Below are positions 1 to 7,658 of a DNA stretch of 64,000 nt, in pieces. Under the pieces are notes generated by a model that had not been told where the DNA came from, did no database searches, and saw only the letters and a program-made list of their open reading frames with translations. The first letter of the stretch is position 1; each line of letters opens with the position of its first letter. The DNA comes from Cytophagaceae bacterium. GTDB taxonomy: Bacteria > Bacteroidota > Bacteroidia > Cytophagales > JAIYAX01. Location of the stretch: NCBI GenBank assembly GCA_027488815.1, contig JAIYAX010000019.1, positions 1 to 64,000 of the forward strand, read 5' to 3'. The translations under genes were made by a program, and so were the position numbers.

Positions 1-93
1 GAGGCCATACAAGCGGTCGATGTAGCCATGGTTTTTTATTTGGATAAAGCTCCGGCCTTTCCATTCGATGTGAGCAAGGGTAATGTTGGACAT
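1..93 (-). CDS. Probable tyrosine recombinase/integrase, N-terminal fragment (runs off the left edge)
   Basis: Reading leftwards from an ATG at 93, an open frame of 31 codons runs to the window edge without a stop. It begins MSNITLAHIEWKGRSFIQI. Many Bacteroidota phage-type integrases open with a similar short beta-rich segment ('ITL..L.HKG...IGI') ahead of the SAM-like DNA-binding domain, which is the basis for the call. Only this leader is visible, so no catalytic residue (R, H, R, Y) can be checked. An integrase beside the repeat-rich stretch 1154-1849 would fit the edge of a mobile or accessory region. It could equally be an unrelated protein with a chance resemblance. Confidence 0.4.
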   Translation of the reverse strand, partial: MSNITLAHIEWKGRSFIQIKNHGYIDRLYGL

Positions 94-276
94 TGCGTAC
101 TATTTTGTGTTGGCGCAATCCCAACGTATCGTGAGCATGCTGCATACCCCTCAGGTTGAGCCATGTAAATCATGGAAATAAGTAGGTTACGTCATTAAGG
201 AACAGGAGGGTTTCCTGGGTACCTCAAAAACCCGGCTATCGACAAACCAACAACCCAGGTTTCCTATTCAAATGTG

Positions 277-284
277 TATATTTG
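277..284 (+). promoter_or_regulatory. Candidate Bacteroidota -7 box directly before the start codon
   Basis: TATATTTG matches the Bacteroidota -7 consensus TAnnTTTG and ends six bases before the ATG at 291. If transcription starts the usual few bases downstream, the mRNA would be leaderless or nearly so. No clear -33 TTTG is seen at 19-bp spacing, so this rests on the -7 match and position alone. Confidence 0.35.
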
Positions 285-290
285 AACAAC

Positions 291-1145
291 ATGAAAGCAA
301 TCGCTACACTTCTCGTATTGTTTTTAGCTGCTTCTTCTAAAGCCCAATACCAATCCATCTTTGGACAGAACTCTACGGAATGGAGTGAGCTTAATACAAA
401 TTTAGGCTGGTCTTTTTCCGAGCATTTTACTGTATCAGGGGACACTATGGTAAATGGGTTGCCATACAAGACGGCATCGTTAATGAATTTCATTGCGTTA
501 CCATTACTTTTAAGAGAAGACACAACTACCGGAAAAGTATGGAGTCTTAGTATATCTTCAAACTTTACTCAGGAGTATCTAATTGCAGATTTTTCTTTAT
601 CACTTGGAGATGCTTTTTTGGTGTACAGACCTTACTATTTACCGTCCATTGAAACAGCCATTGTTGATTCGGTATACATTATATCAGGCAAAAAACATAT
701 CCGCTTCAATTACTTTAATCCTAATAGTAATTTTCCTTTCAAGCTGATGTTTATAGAGGGTGTCGGGCCGAATTTCGGTTTCTGGTATCAACCTCAAACA
801 TTTAATTTGTTTCCGATCCTCCTTTGTAAATCAAAAGATAATGTACAGGAATATGCCAATACCGTTTTAAATGGCAGCTGTACTGTAGTGGGTCTGGAAA
901 GTAATCAGGTTCAGGAAAGTATCAGACTAATACGGCAGGATGATGGATATCTGGTTCAATTTAAGCCCGGCTTAGAACCTTTTGAAATCAATTTAATGGA
1001 TATGCAAGGAAGGCTTTTAAAGGCTGATTTCGTTCCAGTTGACAAAGGAGAGACCTATATCAACCTATCCGGCTGGTCAGAAGGCATGTATTACGTGTCA
1101 ATCCATTCCAATACGGTGCATTATTCAACCAAAGTAATAAAGTAA
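291..1145 (+). CDS. Secreted protein with T9SS-type C-terminal sorting domain, function unknown
   Basis: A 284-residue protein from the ATG at 291; an in-frame TTG at 282 lies inside the putative -7 box, so the ATG is preferred. Residues 1-19 form a signal peptide (MKAIATLLVLFLAASSKAQ) with an Ala-Gln cleavage site typical of Bacteroidota. The middle, about 20-200, has no domain I recognise and is rich in aromatic residues. The last 75 or so residues resemble a T9SS type A sorting domain, with beta-strand segments such as INLMDMQGRLLKA and GMYYVSIHSN and a basic end (STKVIK). It is probably exported to the periplasm, carried across the outer membrane by T9SS and then clipped. The 3' end sits eight bases before repeat copy 1, whose inverted repeats may end its transcript. 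Confidence 0.7.
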   Translation: MKAIATLLVLFLAASSKAQYQSIFGQNSTEWSELNTNLGWSFSEHFTVSGDTMVNGLPYKTASLMNFIALPLLLREDTTTGKVWSLSISSNFTQEYLIADFSLSLGDAFLVYRPYYLPSIETAIVDSVYIISGKKHIRFNYFNPNSNFPFKLMFIEGVGPNFGFWYQPQTFNLFPILLCKSKDNVQEYANTVLNGSCTVVGLESNQVQESIRLIRQDDGYLVQFKPGLEPFEINLMDMQGRLLKADFVPVDKGETYINLSGWSEGMYYVSIHSNTVHYSTKVIK

Positions 1146-1153
1146 CAATATCT

Positions 1154-1324
1154 CCCTCTGTCGCTCGGCTGTGCTGAGTGACGACTATCAAACGGGCATC
1201 TTGCAGGTGTATTGGTTTTTTACACATGGCATTGCTTCCCCGGACTTACCACTACAAGATACGCAAACTCAGCCGGAGGCTAGATGATATATGGGTCACT
1301 CGGCACAGCCGAGCGACTGAATGG
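1154..1324. repeat. Inverted-repeat element, copy 1 (171 bp, MITE-like)
   Basis: The element is bounded by 23-nt terminal inverted repeats at 1160-1182 and 1295-1317 that pair with one mismatch (core CTCGGCTGTGCTGAG). It matches copy 2 at 1679-1849 over 171 bases with eight substitutions and no indels, about 95% identity. It contains no credible gene; the open frame crossing it is chance. No obvious target-site duplication is seen. The right edge cuts a PIN-domain toxin gene. Size, inverted ends and copy number suggest a non-autonomous miniature transposable element, or a large REP-like palindrome. Confidence 0.85.
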
Positions 1325-1398
1325 AGTTCCTTGCCAATTAAAAAACTAATCCAAAGATTGGTGTCAATAATTACCTTACTTGGCTTTTGACTTGGCAT
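1252..1398 (-). pseudogene. PIN-domain (VapC-like) toxin truncated at a repeat element
   Basis: Starting at an ATG at 1398, inside the last codons of the antitoxin gene (23-bp overlap), the frame encodes MPSQKPSKVIIDTNLWISFL then IGKEL. IIDTNLWISFLIGK is the classic first strand and helix of a PIN ribonuclease, including the first catalytic Asp. After about 25 residues the frame crosses into repeat copy 1 (junction near 1324) and reads meaningless sequence until a TAG at 1252-1254. The other catalytic acidic residues are missing and no remainder of a PIN gene is found on the far side of the element, where the 3' end of another gene lies. The toxin is therefore almost certainly dead, leaving the antitoxin as an orphan. 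Confidence 0.75.
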
Positions 1399-1612
1399 AT
1401 AGCTCTATCCTTACGATTTCTACCTCATTGTCAATTGTGCTTTGGTCTAATTCGTCAGTTTTAAAAGCCTCTAATAATGCAGTCAGTTTAGTGTCAATAA
1501 TCTCTCTTTCAAGTTCTCTTGAAAGTCGTATTTTCTCTTTTTTCGGTAGTTGCCTAACCAAATCCAAAATCTGGTTAAATTCCAGGTCAATGCTGTATGT
1601 TCCTGATTTCAT
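1376..1612 (-). CDS. VapB15-family-like antitoxin (orphan)
   Basis: A 78-residue, strongly charged, helical protein. Motifs such as SIDLEFNQILDLVRQLP, then RLSRELER and FKTDELDQSTIDNEVE follow the pattern I know from small proteins annotated as VapB15-family antitoxins of type II toxin-antitoxin pairs in Bacteroidota and Cyanobacteria. Such antitoxins bind a PIN ribonuclease and usually repress their own operon. The partner normally starts within or just after the antitoxin gene, and exactly there the first 25 codons of a PIN toxin remain. The pair lies between two near-identical inverted-repeat elements. Family assignment is from sequence pattern only. The antitoxin frame itself is intact. 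Confidence 0.65.
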   Translation of the reverse strand: MKSGTYSIDLEFNQILDLVRQLPKKEKIRLSRELEREIIDTKLTALLEAFKTDELDQSTIDNEVEIVRIELYAKSKAK

Positions 1613-1678
1613 AATGTCAAATTTAATTATTTCCAGTCAATTCTGATGGCCTACTGCCTGGTGCTTTCTCTTTAAACC

Positions 1679-1849
1679 CCCTCTGTCGCTCGGCTGTGCT
1701 GAGTGACGACTATCAAACGGGCATCTTGCCGATGTATTGGTTTTTTACACATGGCATTGCTTCCCCGGATTTACCACTAGAAGATAGGCAAACTCAGCCA
1801 GAAGCTAGATGATATAGGGGTCACTCGGCACAGCCGAGCGACTGAATGG
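1679..1849. repeat. Inverted-repeat element, copy 2 (171 bp, MITE-like)
   Basis: Same orientation, length and ends as copy 1: inverted repeats at 1685-1707 and 1820-1842, with identical short flanks CCCTCT on the left and TGAATGG on the right. Eight substitutions separate the copies. The 354 bases between them contain the antitoxin gene and the start of the broken toxin. The two copies in direct orientation could recombine and delete that interval. Confidence 0.85.
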
Positions 1850-1954
1850 GCAAACCAACTTGCCTGATCTGCATTTAGAACGCTCCAAAATCAGGGAAGG
1901 CACCTTTACCCTGAATTCCGTCCACTCATCCCAGATTGCAGCCTTGTCATCTAA
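1850..1954 (-). pseudogene. Possible gene fragment ending at repeat copy 2 (RES-domain-like?)
   Basis: Reading leftwards, 35 codons without a stop run from about 1954 to the right edge of repeat copy 2, with an in-frame TAG four codons upstream. The product includes AIWDEWTEFRVKVPSLIL, which resembles the 'W..F.V.VPS.I' segment of RES-domain toxins. It has no start codon or remaining domain, so it would be a relic cut by the element, like the PIN toxin beside copy 1. The match is short and could be chance. The remainder of 1955-2006 shows nothing else. Confidence 0.2.
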
Positions 1955-2006
1955 AAATTGAGTCTGCTAAACAGATTTCAAACTAGCTTTTCAACCCATA
2001 TACCCT

Positions 2007-4463
2007 ATGAAGCACAGATACCTTATTTATATTTTCTTTTTATGTAGCCTGGTAAGTGCCCATGCACAGCAAAAGTACAACCGAAAAGTACTGGGCAAAG
2101 TGCTAGATCAAGACGGCCATGCCATGCCTTTTGCCACGCTATATCTGGAGCGCACACGAGTAGGCACCACCTCCAACGCCGAAGGCTATTTCAGCCTGCC
2201 TATCCCAGTCGATAGTGTTGGCAAATTGGTGGTTCGCTTTGTCGGATATGCACCTTCCTACTATGAATTAAGTACGGGTGCTGAGGACATCAATCTTAAC
2301 CCGGTGCTGAAAATTGAGCAGGTGATGCTTCGGGAGGTTACGATCAAGTCAAAAAAGGGGAAATACGATGATCCGGCCTACGGCTACATGCGCAAGGCCA
2401 TTGAAAAACGAGCGTTCTACAAAAAACAAATGAGCAGTTTCAGTTGCCGGAGCTACATCAAAGGCTTACAACGATTGGTCAATGCCCCTAAAAAATTTAT
2501 GGGAATAGACATCACGTTACCGGGGCTGGATAGCACAGGAACGGGCATTGTATACCTCTCCGAGTCGGTTTCTGAGTACCATAAAGAAGGTGAAAAGGAG
2601 AAAGAAGTCATGATGGCCTCCAAAGTAAGCGGGAACAATAATGGCTTTAGTTTTAACAGTGCCAGTGATTTTCAACTCAGCCTTTATGATGAACTGATCG
2701 CCTCAGGTCAGATTACTCCCCGTGGAATCGTTTCGCCACTGGCAGACCAGTCATTTACCTACTACGTATTTGAATGGCTGGGTATCATCGAAGAGAATGG
2801 GTTAAAAATCCATAAGATCGCCATACAGCCAAGGCGTAGCATCGATCCCTCCTTTAGAGGTATCATTTACATACAGGATAGTAGCTGGAGGGTACACGCT
2901 GCCGAGGTTTACCTTGATAAGCGATCAAACATTGAGTTTGTTGACTCTCTGATGATCAGCCAAATCTATAGTCCTGTAAACGATAGTTTGTGGCTCATCA
3001 GCACCATGCGTTATGATTTCTCCTTTCAGGTATTGGCGTTCAAGGGCAATGGGTACTTTTTGGGTTCTTTTGACCAGTATAAAATCAGCCCCGATTTTGC
3101 GAAAGGGTTCTTCAATAATGAGATCCTGAAAATCACCGAAGAGGCCAAAGAAAAAGACAGCAGCTACTGGGATGCAATCCGCCCCATGACCTTGACGGAG
3201 GAGGAACGAACAGATTACACCAAAAAAGACAGCCTCTCAGCCATCTGGGAAAGCAAAACATACAAAGACAGCATTGATCGCATTCGCAACAAGCCCAAAA
3301 TTTTGAATGTGCTTTCAGGCTATACCTACAGCAACAGCTTCAAAGGCAGGAGCTACACCTGGGAGTCCGTGCTAAGTAATATACAATTCAACACCGTCGA
3401 AGGTTGGGTAGCCAACACCTCATTGTCATACAATCGACGGAACCCAAAAACCTCCAAAGGCTATACCATCGAAGGCCGGGCCCGCTATGGCTTCAGCAGC
3501 GAGCAGGCGTACGGCACGCTTGGCTTTCGTAATCTGATCGACCCGGTAAAGCGAACGGTTTTCTCGGTGGAGGGAGGGCGCTTTGTTCAGCAATTGGACA
3601 GAAATGATCCAATTTCTCCCATCATCAACAGCTCTTATACCTTGTTTGCCGAAGAGAATTTCATGCAACTGTACGATAAAACCTTTGCCAAAGTGGGCTA
3701 TGGCACCGAGCTCGACAATGGGCTCAGGCTGAGGGGCAGTATTGAATGGGAAGAAAGAAACACGCTAAAAAACAACTCAGATTATGTGTATCGGGACAAT
3801 CCTCAAAGGACTTACAATGAAAATCTTGCACTATTGTTGGGCAAGCATCAGGCCCTAACCCTAGACCTTTTGCTCACAATTCGTTTCAGGCAAAGCTACA
3901 TCAGCCTTCCTAACCGAAAGGTTAATCTGGGAACAGACTACCCCACGGTGTACCTCAACTACCGCCGAGGGATACCCGGGCTTTTCAGCTCGCAGACGGA
4001 TTTCGATCATGTGATCACAGGAGTTTACGATGAATTTTCCCTTGGTATGGCTGGTGCCATTGACTACCATGTGCTGGGAGGGACTTTCCTTTCCGCCTAT
4101 CGCACCGACTATCCTGACCGCTTTGTTTTAAGTGGCAACCGTACTTTTTTACTTCGTTCGCAGATCAACAGTTTCAACCTTCTGCCCTACTATGCCTTTA
4201 ACAACACCAGAAGCTATGCCCAGGCCCATGTGCGCTACCAGCTGCAAGGCTTACTGATGAATAAGCTACCTTACCTACGAAAACTCAAACTCAGGGAAAG
4301 GCTTGGGGCAAATGTCTTGTTTGTGGATGGCATGAAGGAGCCCTATTTTGAATGGTCGGCCGGAATAGAAAACTTTTTGAAGATCATCAGCGTCGAATAC
4401 TTTGTTTCCACTCCTTTTGAAGGTCGGCGCTTTCAGGGGATAAGGGTAGGGGTTCCCTTTTAA
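2007..4463 (+). CDS. DUF5686 outer-membrane protein with N-terminal carboxypeptidase-like domain
   Basis: An 818-residue protein. Residues 1-20 are a signal peptide ending AHAQ. Residues about 28-110 form a carboxypeptidase-D regulatory-like beta sandwich (VLGKVLDQDGHAMPFATLYL, then 'GTTSNAEGYFSL'). The rest matches the DUF5686 family, with many alternating hydrophobic strands and a final aromatic residue (GVPF), as in an outer-membrane beta-barrel. Its function is not established; the N-terminal domain is shared with SusC-type TonB receptors, but no plug domain is seen. It ends nine bases before the ATPase gene of an efflux operon and may be co-transcribed with it. Confidence 0.85.
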   Translation: MKHRYLIYIFFLCSLVSAHAQQKYNRKVLGKVLDQDGHAMPFATLYLERTRVGTTSNAEGYFSLPIPVDSVGKLVVRFVGYAPSYYELSTGAEDINLNPVLKIEQVMLREVTIKSKKGKYDDPAYGYMRKAIEKRAFYKKQMSSFSCRSYIKGLQRLVNAPKKFMGIDITLPGLDSTGTGIVYLSESVSEYHKEGEKEKEVMMASKVSGNNNGFSFNSASDFQLSLYDELIASGQITPRGIVSPLADQSFTYYVFEWLGIIEENGLKIHKIAIQPRRSIDPSFRGIIYIQDSSWRVHAAEVYLDKRSNIEFVDSLMISQIYSPVNDSLWLISTMRYDFSFQVLAFKGNGYFLGSFDQYKISPDFAKGFFNNEILKITEEAKEKDSSYWDAIRPMTLTEEERTDYTKKDSLSAIWESKTYKDSIDRIRNKPKILNVLSGYTYSNSFKGRSYTWESVLSNIQFNTVEGWVANTSLSYNRRNPKTSKGYTIEGRARYGFSSEQAYGTLGFRNLIDPVKRTVFSVEGGRFVQQLDRNDPISPIINSSYTLFAEENFMQLYDKTFAKVGYGTELDNGLRLRGSIEWEERNTLKNNSDYVYRDNPQRTYNENLALLLGKHQALTLDLLLTIRFRQSYISLPNRKVNLGTDYPTVYLNYRRGIPGLFSSQTDFDHVITGVYDEFSLGMAGAIDYHVLGGTFLSAYRTDYPDRFVLSGNRTFLLRSQINSFNLLPYYAFNNTRSYAQAHVRYQLQGLLMNKLPYLRKLKLRERLGANVLFVDGMKEPYFEWSAGIENFLKIISVEYFVSTPFEGRRFQGIRVGVPF

Positions 4464-4472
4464 TTGATTGGT

Positions 4473-5144
4473 ATGATTACATTGAAACAAGTTCAAAAAA
4501 GCTATTTCAACACAGCAACCCCTTTACAGGTGCTCAAAGGCATTGATATGCATGTGGCTGAGGGTGAGTTTGTTTCCATCATGGGCTCCTCCGGCAGCGG
4601 CAAATCAACCTTGCTCAACATTCTAGGGATCCTTGACGACTACGACAGTGGTAGCTATGAGCTGGCCGGCACGCTGGTAAAAAACCTAAGTCAAACGACA
4701 GCGGCCCGGTATAGGAATCGCTTTCTTGGTTTTGTTTTTCAATCATTTAACCTTTTGCCCTTCAAAACAGCACAGGAGAATGTAGCTTTGCCTTTGTACT
4801 ACCAAAAGGTATCTCGTAGCAAGCGTAACCAGATCGCACTGGAGTACCTTGACAAAGTTGGGATCAGGGATTGGGCGCATCACCTTCCTGCCGAGCTTTC
4901 AGGTGGGCAAAAGCAAAGAGTAGCCATTGCACGTGCACTCATATCCAAGCCAAGAGTTGTATTAGCTGATGAGCCTACCGGCGCCCTTGACTCAGTCACT
5001 TCACAGGAGGTGATTAACTTATTTCGTCAAATCAACCGGGACGAAAAACTAACCATGTTGGTCGTGACCCATGAAAACGAAGTAGCGGCTCAAACAGACC
5101 GAATCATCCGTTTGAAAGACGGTCAAATCCTCCTCAACGAATGA
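4473..5144 (+). CDS. ABC transporter ATP-binding protein, MacB/LolD type
   Basis: A 223-residue nucleotide-binding subunit. It has Walker A (GSSGSGKST), a Q-loop, the signature LSGGQKQRVAIARAL, Walker B (VVLADEPTGALD) and the switch His in VVTHENE. The ATG at 4473 is preferred over an upstream ATT in the same frame. The family powers FtsX-type permeases that extrude lipoproteins, peptides or drugs without carrying substrate through a membrane channel. The next gene starts inside its stop codon (ATGA at 5141), so the two are translationally coupled. Confidence 0.93.
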   Translation: MITLKQVQKSYFNTATPLQVLKGIDMHVAEGEFVSIMGSSGSGKSTLLNILGILDDYDSGSYELAGTLVKNLSQTTAARYRNRFLGFVFQSFNLLPFKTAQENVALPLYYQKVSRSKRNQIALEYLDKVGIRDWAHHLPAELSGGQKQRVAIARALISKPRVVLADEPTGALDSVTSQEVINLFRQINRDEKLTMLVVTHENEVAAQTDRIIRLKDGQILLNE

Positions 5145-6379
5145 TTGACCTGCTACAAGAAATCGGCTATGGCATACGCAAAAACAAACTGCGTACCTTT
5201 TTGACGGCCTTCAGCGTGGGCTGGGGAATTTTTATTCTGATCATTTTGCTGGGTGCAGGCTCAGGGCTGCTCAACGGAATCATTTACCAGTTCCGAGATG
5301 GTGCGATCAATTCCATCTGGATCAGACCACAACGTACCAGCTTAGCCTATGGAGGCATGCAGCCCGGCAGGCAATTGAGGTTTACCAATGAGGACTATGA
5401 TTATGTTAAAAACAATGTCAAAGGAGTAGAGCATGTGACCGCCCGCTTTTATTTGTGGGGTGAGTTTACCATACGCTACAAGCAGAACTATTCTGCATTT
5501 GATGTACGCTCCTGCCATCCTGATCACCGGTACCTTGAAAAGACCCTCATCACCAAAGGACGTTTTCTGAACGATAAGGATCAGTTAGAGAAACGTAAAG
5601 TTGCAGTGATCGGTACTAAGGTAGAAGAGATACTGTTCAAAGGAGTGGAGCCGCTTGATAAGTACATCACCATTAATAACATACAATATAAGGTAGTTGG
5701 CGTTTTTGATGACGAAGGAGGGGAGCAAGAGGTACGGCAACTTTACATACCGATCAGTACTGCACAAATGGCCTATAACGGAGGTAATCGCATCCACCAC
5801 CTGATGTATACCGTTGGTGATGCAAGCCCGAAGGAAAACGATGCCATACTGAATGAAGTGAAGAAAAACATAGCGGAGCGGCATAGGTTTGACCCCAATG
5901 ACCCCAGAGCATTAAGCATTTGGAACAATATTGAAGATTTCAAGCGCATTACAGGTGTGTTTGATGCGATTGGTATTTTTCTTTGGGTTGTGGGCCTGGG
6001 TACGATCGTGGCAGGTATAGTTGGCGTCAGCAACATCATGTTGATCAGTGTAAAGGAACGTACCCGTGAGATTGGCATTCGCAAAGCCCTTGGAGCGACC
6101 CCATCGTCGATTGTTAGTTTGATTTTACTCGAGTCCATCATCATTACCGCAGGGGCCGGGTACCTTGGGTTGCTGTCAGGTATTGGCTTGGTAGAGTTGA
6201 TCCAGTGGGGGTTGGCGCAGGCCGGAGAGCAGCCGGAATTTTTTCGCAATCCACAGGTAAACATCTCGACAGCACTTTATGCCTTGCTGATCCTTGTTTT
6301 TTCAGGCACTTTGGCAGGATTTTTCCCGGCCAGGCGAGCGGCACAGATTGTACCCATAGAAGCTCTAAAAGAAGAATAG
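5141..6379 (+). CDS. FtsX-family ABC permease (MacB-like), first of two
   Basis: A 412-residue permease with the standard layout: one N-terminal membrane helix (about 15-40), a long periplasmic MacB-type domain (about 45-265), then three C-terminal helices of the FtsX domain. Family motifs include TREIGIRKALGATPSSI after helix two and PARRAAQIVPIEAL at the end. It overlaps the ATPase gene by four bases and lies three bases before the second permease. Two separate permeases with one ATPase suggest a heterodimeric exporter that works with the downstream adaptor. Confidence 0.92.
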   Translation: MIDLLQEIGYGIRKNKLRTFLTAFSVGWGIFILIILLGAGSGLLNGIIYQFRDGAINSIWIRPQRTSLAYGGMQPGRQLRFTNEDYDYVKNNVKGVEHVTARFYLWGEFTIRYKQNYSAFDVRSCHPDHRYLEKTLITKGRFLNDKDQLEKRKVAVIGTKVEEILFKGVEPLDKYITINNIQYKVVGVFDDEGGEQEVRQLYIPISTAQMAYNGGNRIHHLMYTVGDASPKENDAILNEVKKNIAERHRFDPNDPRALSIWNNIEDFKRITGVFDAIGIFLWVVGLGTIVAGIVGVSNIMLISVKERTREIGIRKALGATPSSIVSLILLESIIITAGAGYLGLLSGIGLVELIQWGLAQAGEQPEFFRNPQVNISTALYALLILVFSGTLAGFFPARRAAQIVPIEALKEE

Positions 6380-6382
6380 CCC

Positions 6383-7639
6383 ATGTTTGAGCTTGATAAA
6401 TGGCAGGAAATCTGGGGTACCATTACCCGCAATAAGCTCCGCACTTTCTTAACCATGTTTGGGGTTTTTTGGGGCATCTTCATGCTCATGATCATGTTGG
6501 GCTCAGGTAAAGGACTGGAAAATGGAGTGATGGATGGATTTAATGGAGTTTCTAAAAATGCAGTCTTTGTTTGGGGCCAAACTACAACGATGGCTTATGG
6601 CGGCTTGCTGCCCGGCCGCTTTGTGGAGATGAGCAATGCCGATGTGGCAGCCATCAAGGCAGGTTGCAAGAATCTGGATATCTTAAGTCCCCGCAACCAA
6701 TTGGGCGGCTGGAGGGGAGGCAACCTGGTGACCCGCAAGGGCAAAACAAGTCCATTTACAGTCTATGGCGACTACTCAGAAATCGCCTTCATCCAATCTT
6801 TTAAGATCACCTCCGGCCGTTTTCTCAACCCATTCGACCTTTCTGAAAACCGAAAAGTAGCCGTGATAGGTGATCAGGTTGCTAAAATCTTATTTGACAG
6901 TACAGAAGTGCCCATCGGCGATTACATATACATCAAGGGGGTTTACTTTCAAGTGATCGGCACATTTAAAACACTGCAGCAAGGAGGAGATGCCGAGCGG
7001 GAGTCAAATAGCATTTATGTGCCTTTTACCACTTTTCAAAAAGCCTTTAACTATGGCGATGACGTGAGTTGGTTTTGTATGACTCCTAAAGAAGGCTACT
7101 CCGCTGAAGCACTTGAGTCAGAAGTAAAAGCAATGCTTAGCAGTCGGTTGAGAATACACCCCGATGACAGCAATGCCATAGGAGCATGGAACACAGAAAA
7201 AGAGTTTAACAAACTCAATGGACTTTTCTCGGGTATCGGCGCCTTTGTATGGGTGGTGGGTATTGGCACACTGCTGGCTGGCATCATAGGAGTAAGCAAT
7301 ATCATGTTGATTGTAGTGAAAGAGCGCACCCGTGAGATAGGCATCAGAAAAGCACTTGGCGCAACACCCTGGAGTATCACCAGTCTTATTTTGCAAGAGG
7401 CGGTGGTGATCACCACACTGGCCGGCTACACCGGACTGGTGTTGGGTATCGGGCTAATGGAAGGGCTCAACATCATGCTTCAGGGTCAGGAAACGGAAAT
7501 GTTCAAACGACCGGAAATCAATCTTCAAATAGCTTTTGCAAGTCTTGTCGTGATCGTCTTCGGGGGGCTTCTTGCCGGGCTCATTCCTGCCCGAAAAGCA
7601 GCCTCGATCACCCCTATCGAAGCCTTAAGAAACGAATAA
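6383..7639 (+). CDS. FtsX-family ABC permease (MacB-like), second of two
   Basis: A 418-residue paralog of the preceding gene with the same topology. The start (RNKLRTFLTMFGVFWGIFML) and the cytoplasmic loop TREIGIRKALGATPWSI are nearly the same as in its neighbour, while the periplasmic domain is more diverged, as expected if the two halves of a heterodimer contact different partners. It ends 19 bases before the adaptor gene, in the same operon. Confidence 0.92.
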   Translation: MFELDKWQEIWGTITRNKLRTFLTMFGVFWGIFMLMIMLGSGKGLENGVMDGFNGVSKNAVFVWGQTTTMAYGGLLPGRFVEMSNADVAAIKAGCKNLDILSPRNQLGGWRGGNLVTRKGKTSPFTVYGDYSEIAFIQSFKITSGRFLNPFDLSENRKVAVIGDQVAKILFDSTEVPIGDYIYIKGVYFQVIGTFKTLQQGGDAERESNSIYVPFTTFQKAFNYGDDVSWFCMTPKEGYSAEALESEVKAMLSSRLRIHPDDSNAIGAWNTEKEFNKLNGLFSGIGAFVWVVGIGTLLAGIIGVSNIMLIVVKERTREIGIRKALGATPWSITSLILQEAVVITTLAGYTGLVLGIGLMEGLNIMLQGQETEMFKRPEINLQIAFASLVVIVFGGLLAGLIPARKAASITPIEALRNE

Positions 7640-7658
7640 TCAAACACAACCAAACATC

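Noticed and set aside
209-263. Partial inverted repeat CCTGGGT / ACCCAGG upstream of the first secreted protein
   Set aside because: Only seven bases pair, with no T-run or link to the promoter; likely chance.
1178-1390. 70-residue open frame on the plus strand
   Set aside because: It lies mostly within repeat copy 1; the same region in copy 2 does not keep the frame meaningful, and the product has no gene-like features.
5773-6264. 163-residue frame antisense to the first FtsX permease
   Set aside because: A similar frame appears antisense to the second permease (7096-7416) only because the two permeases are paralogs; it follows from codon structure of a conserved segment.
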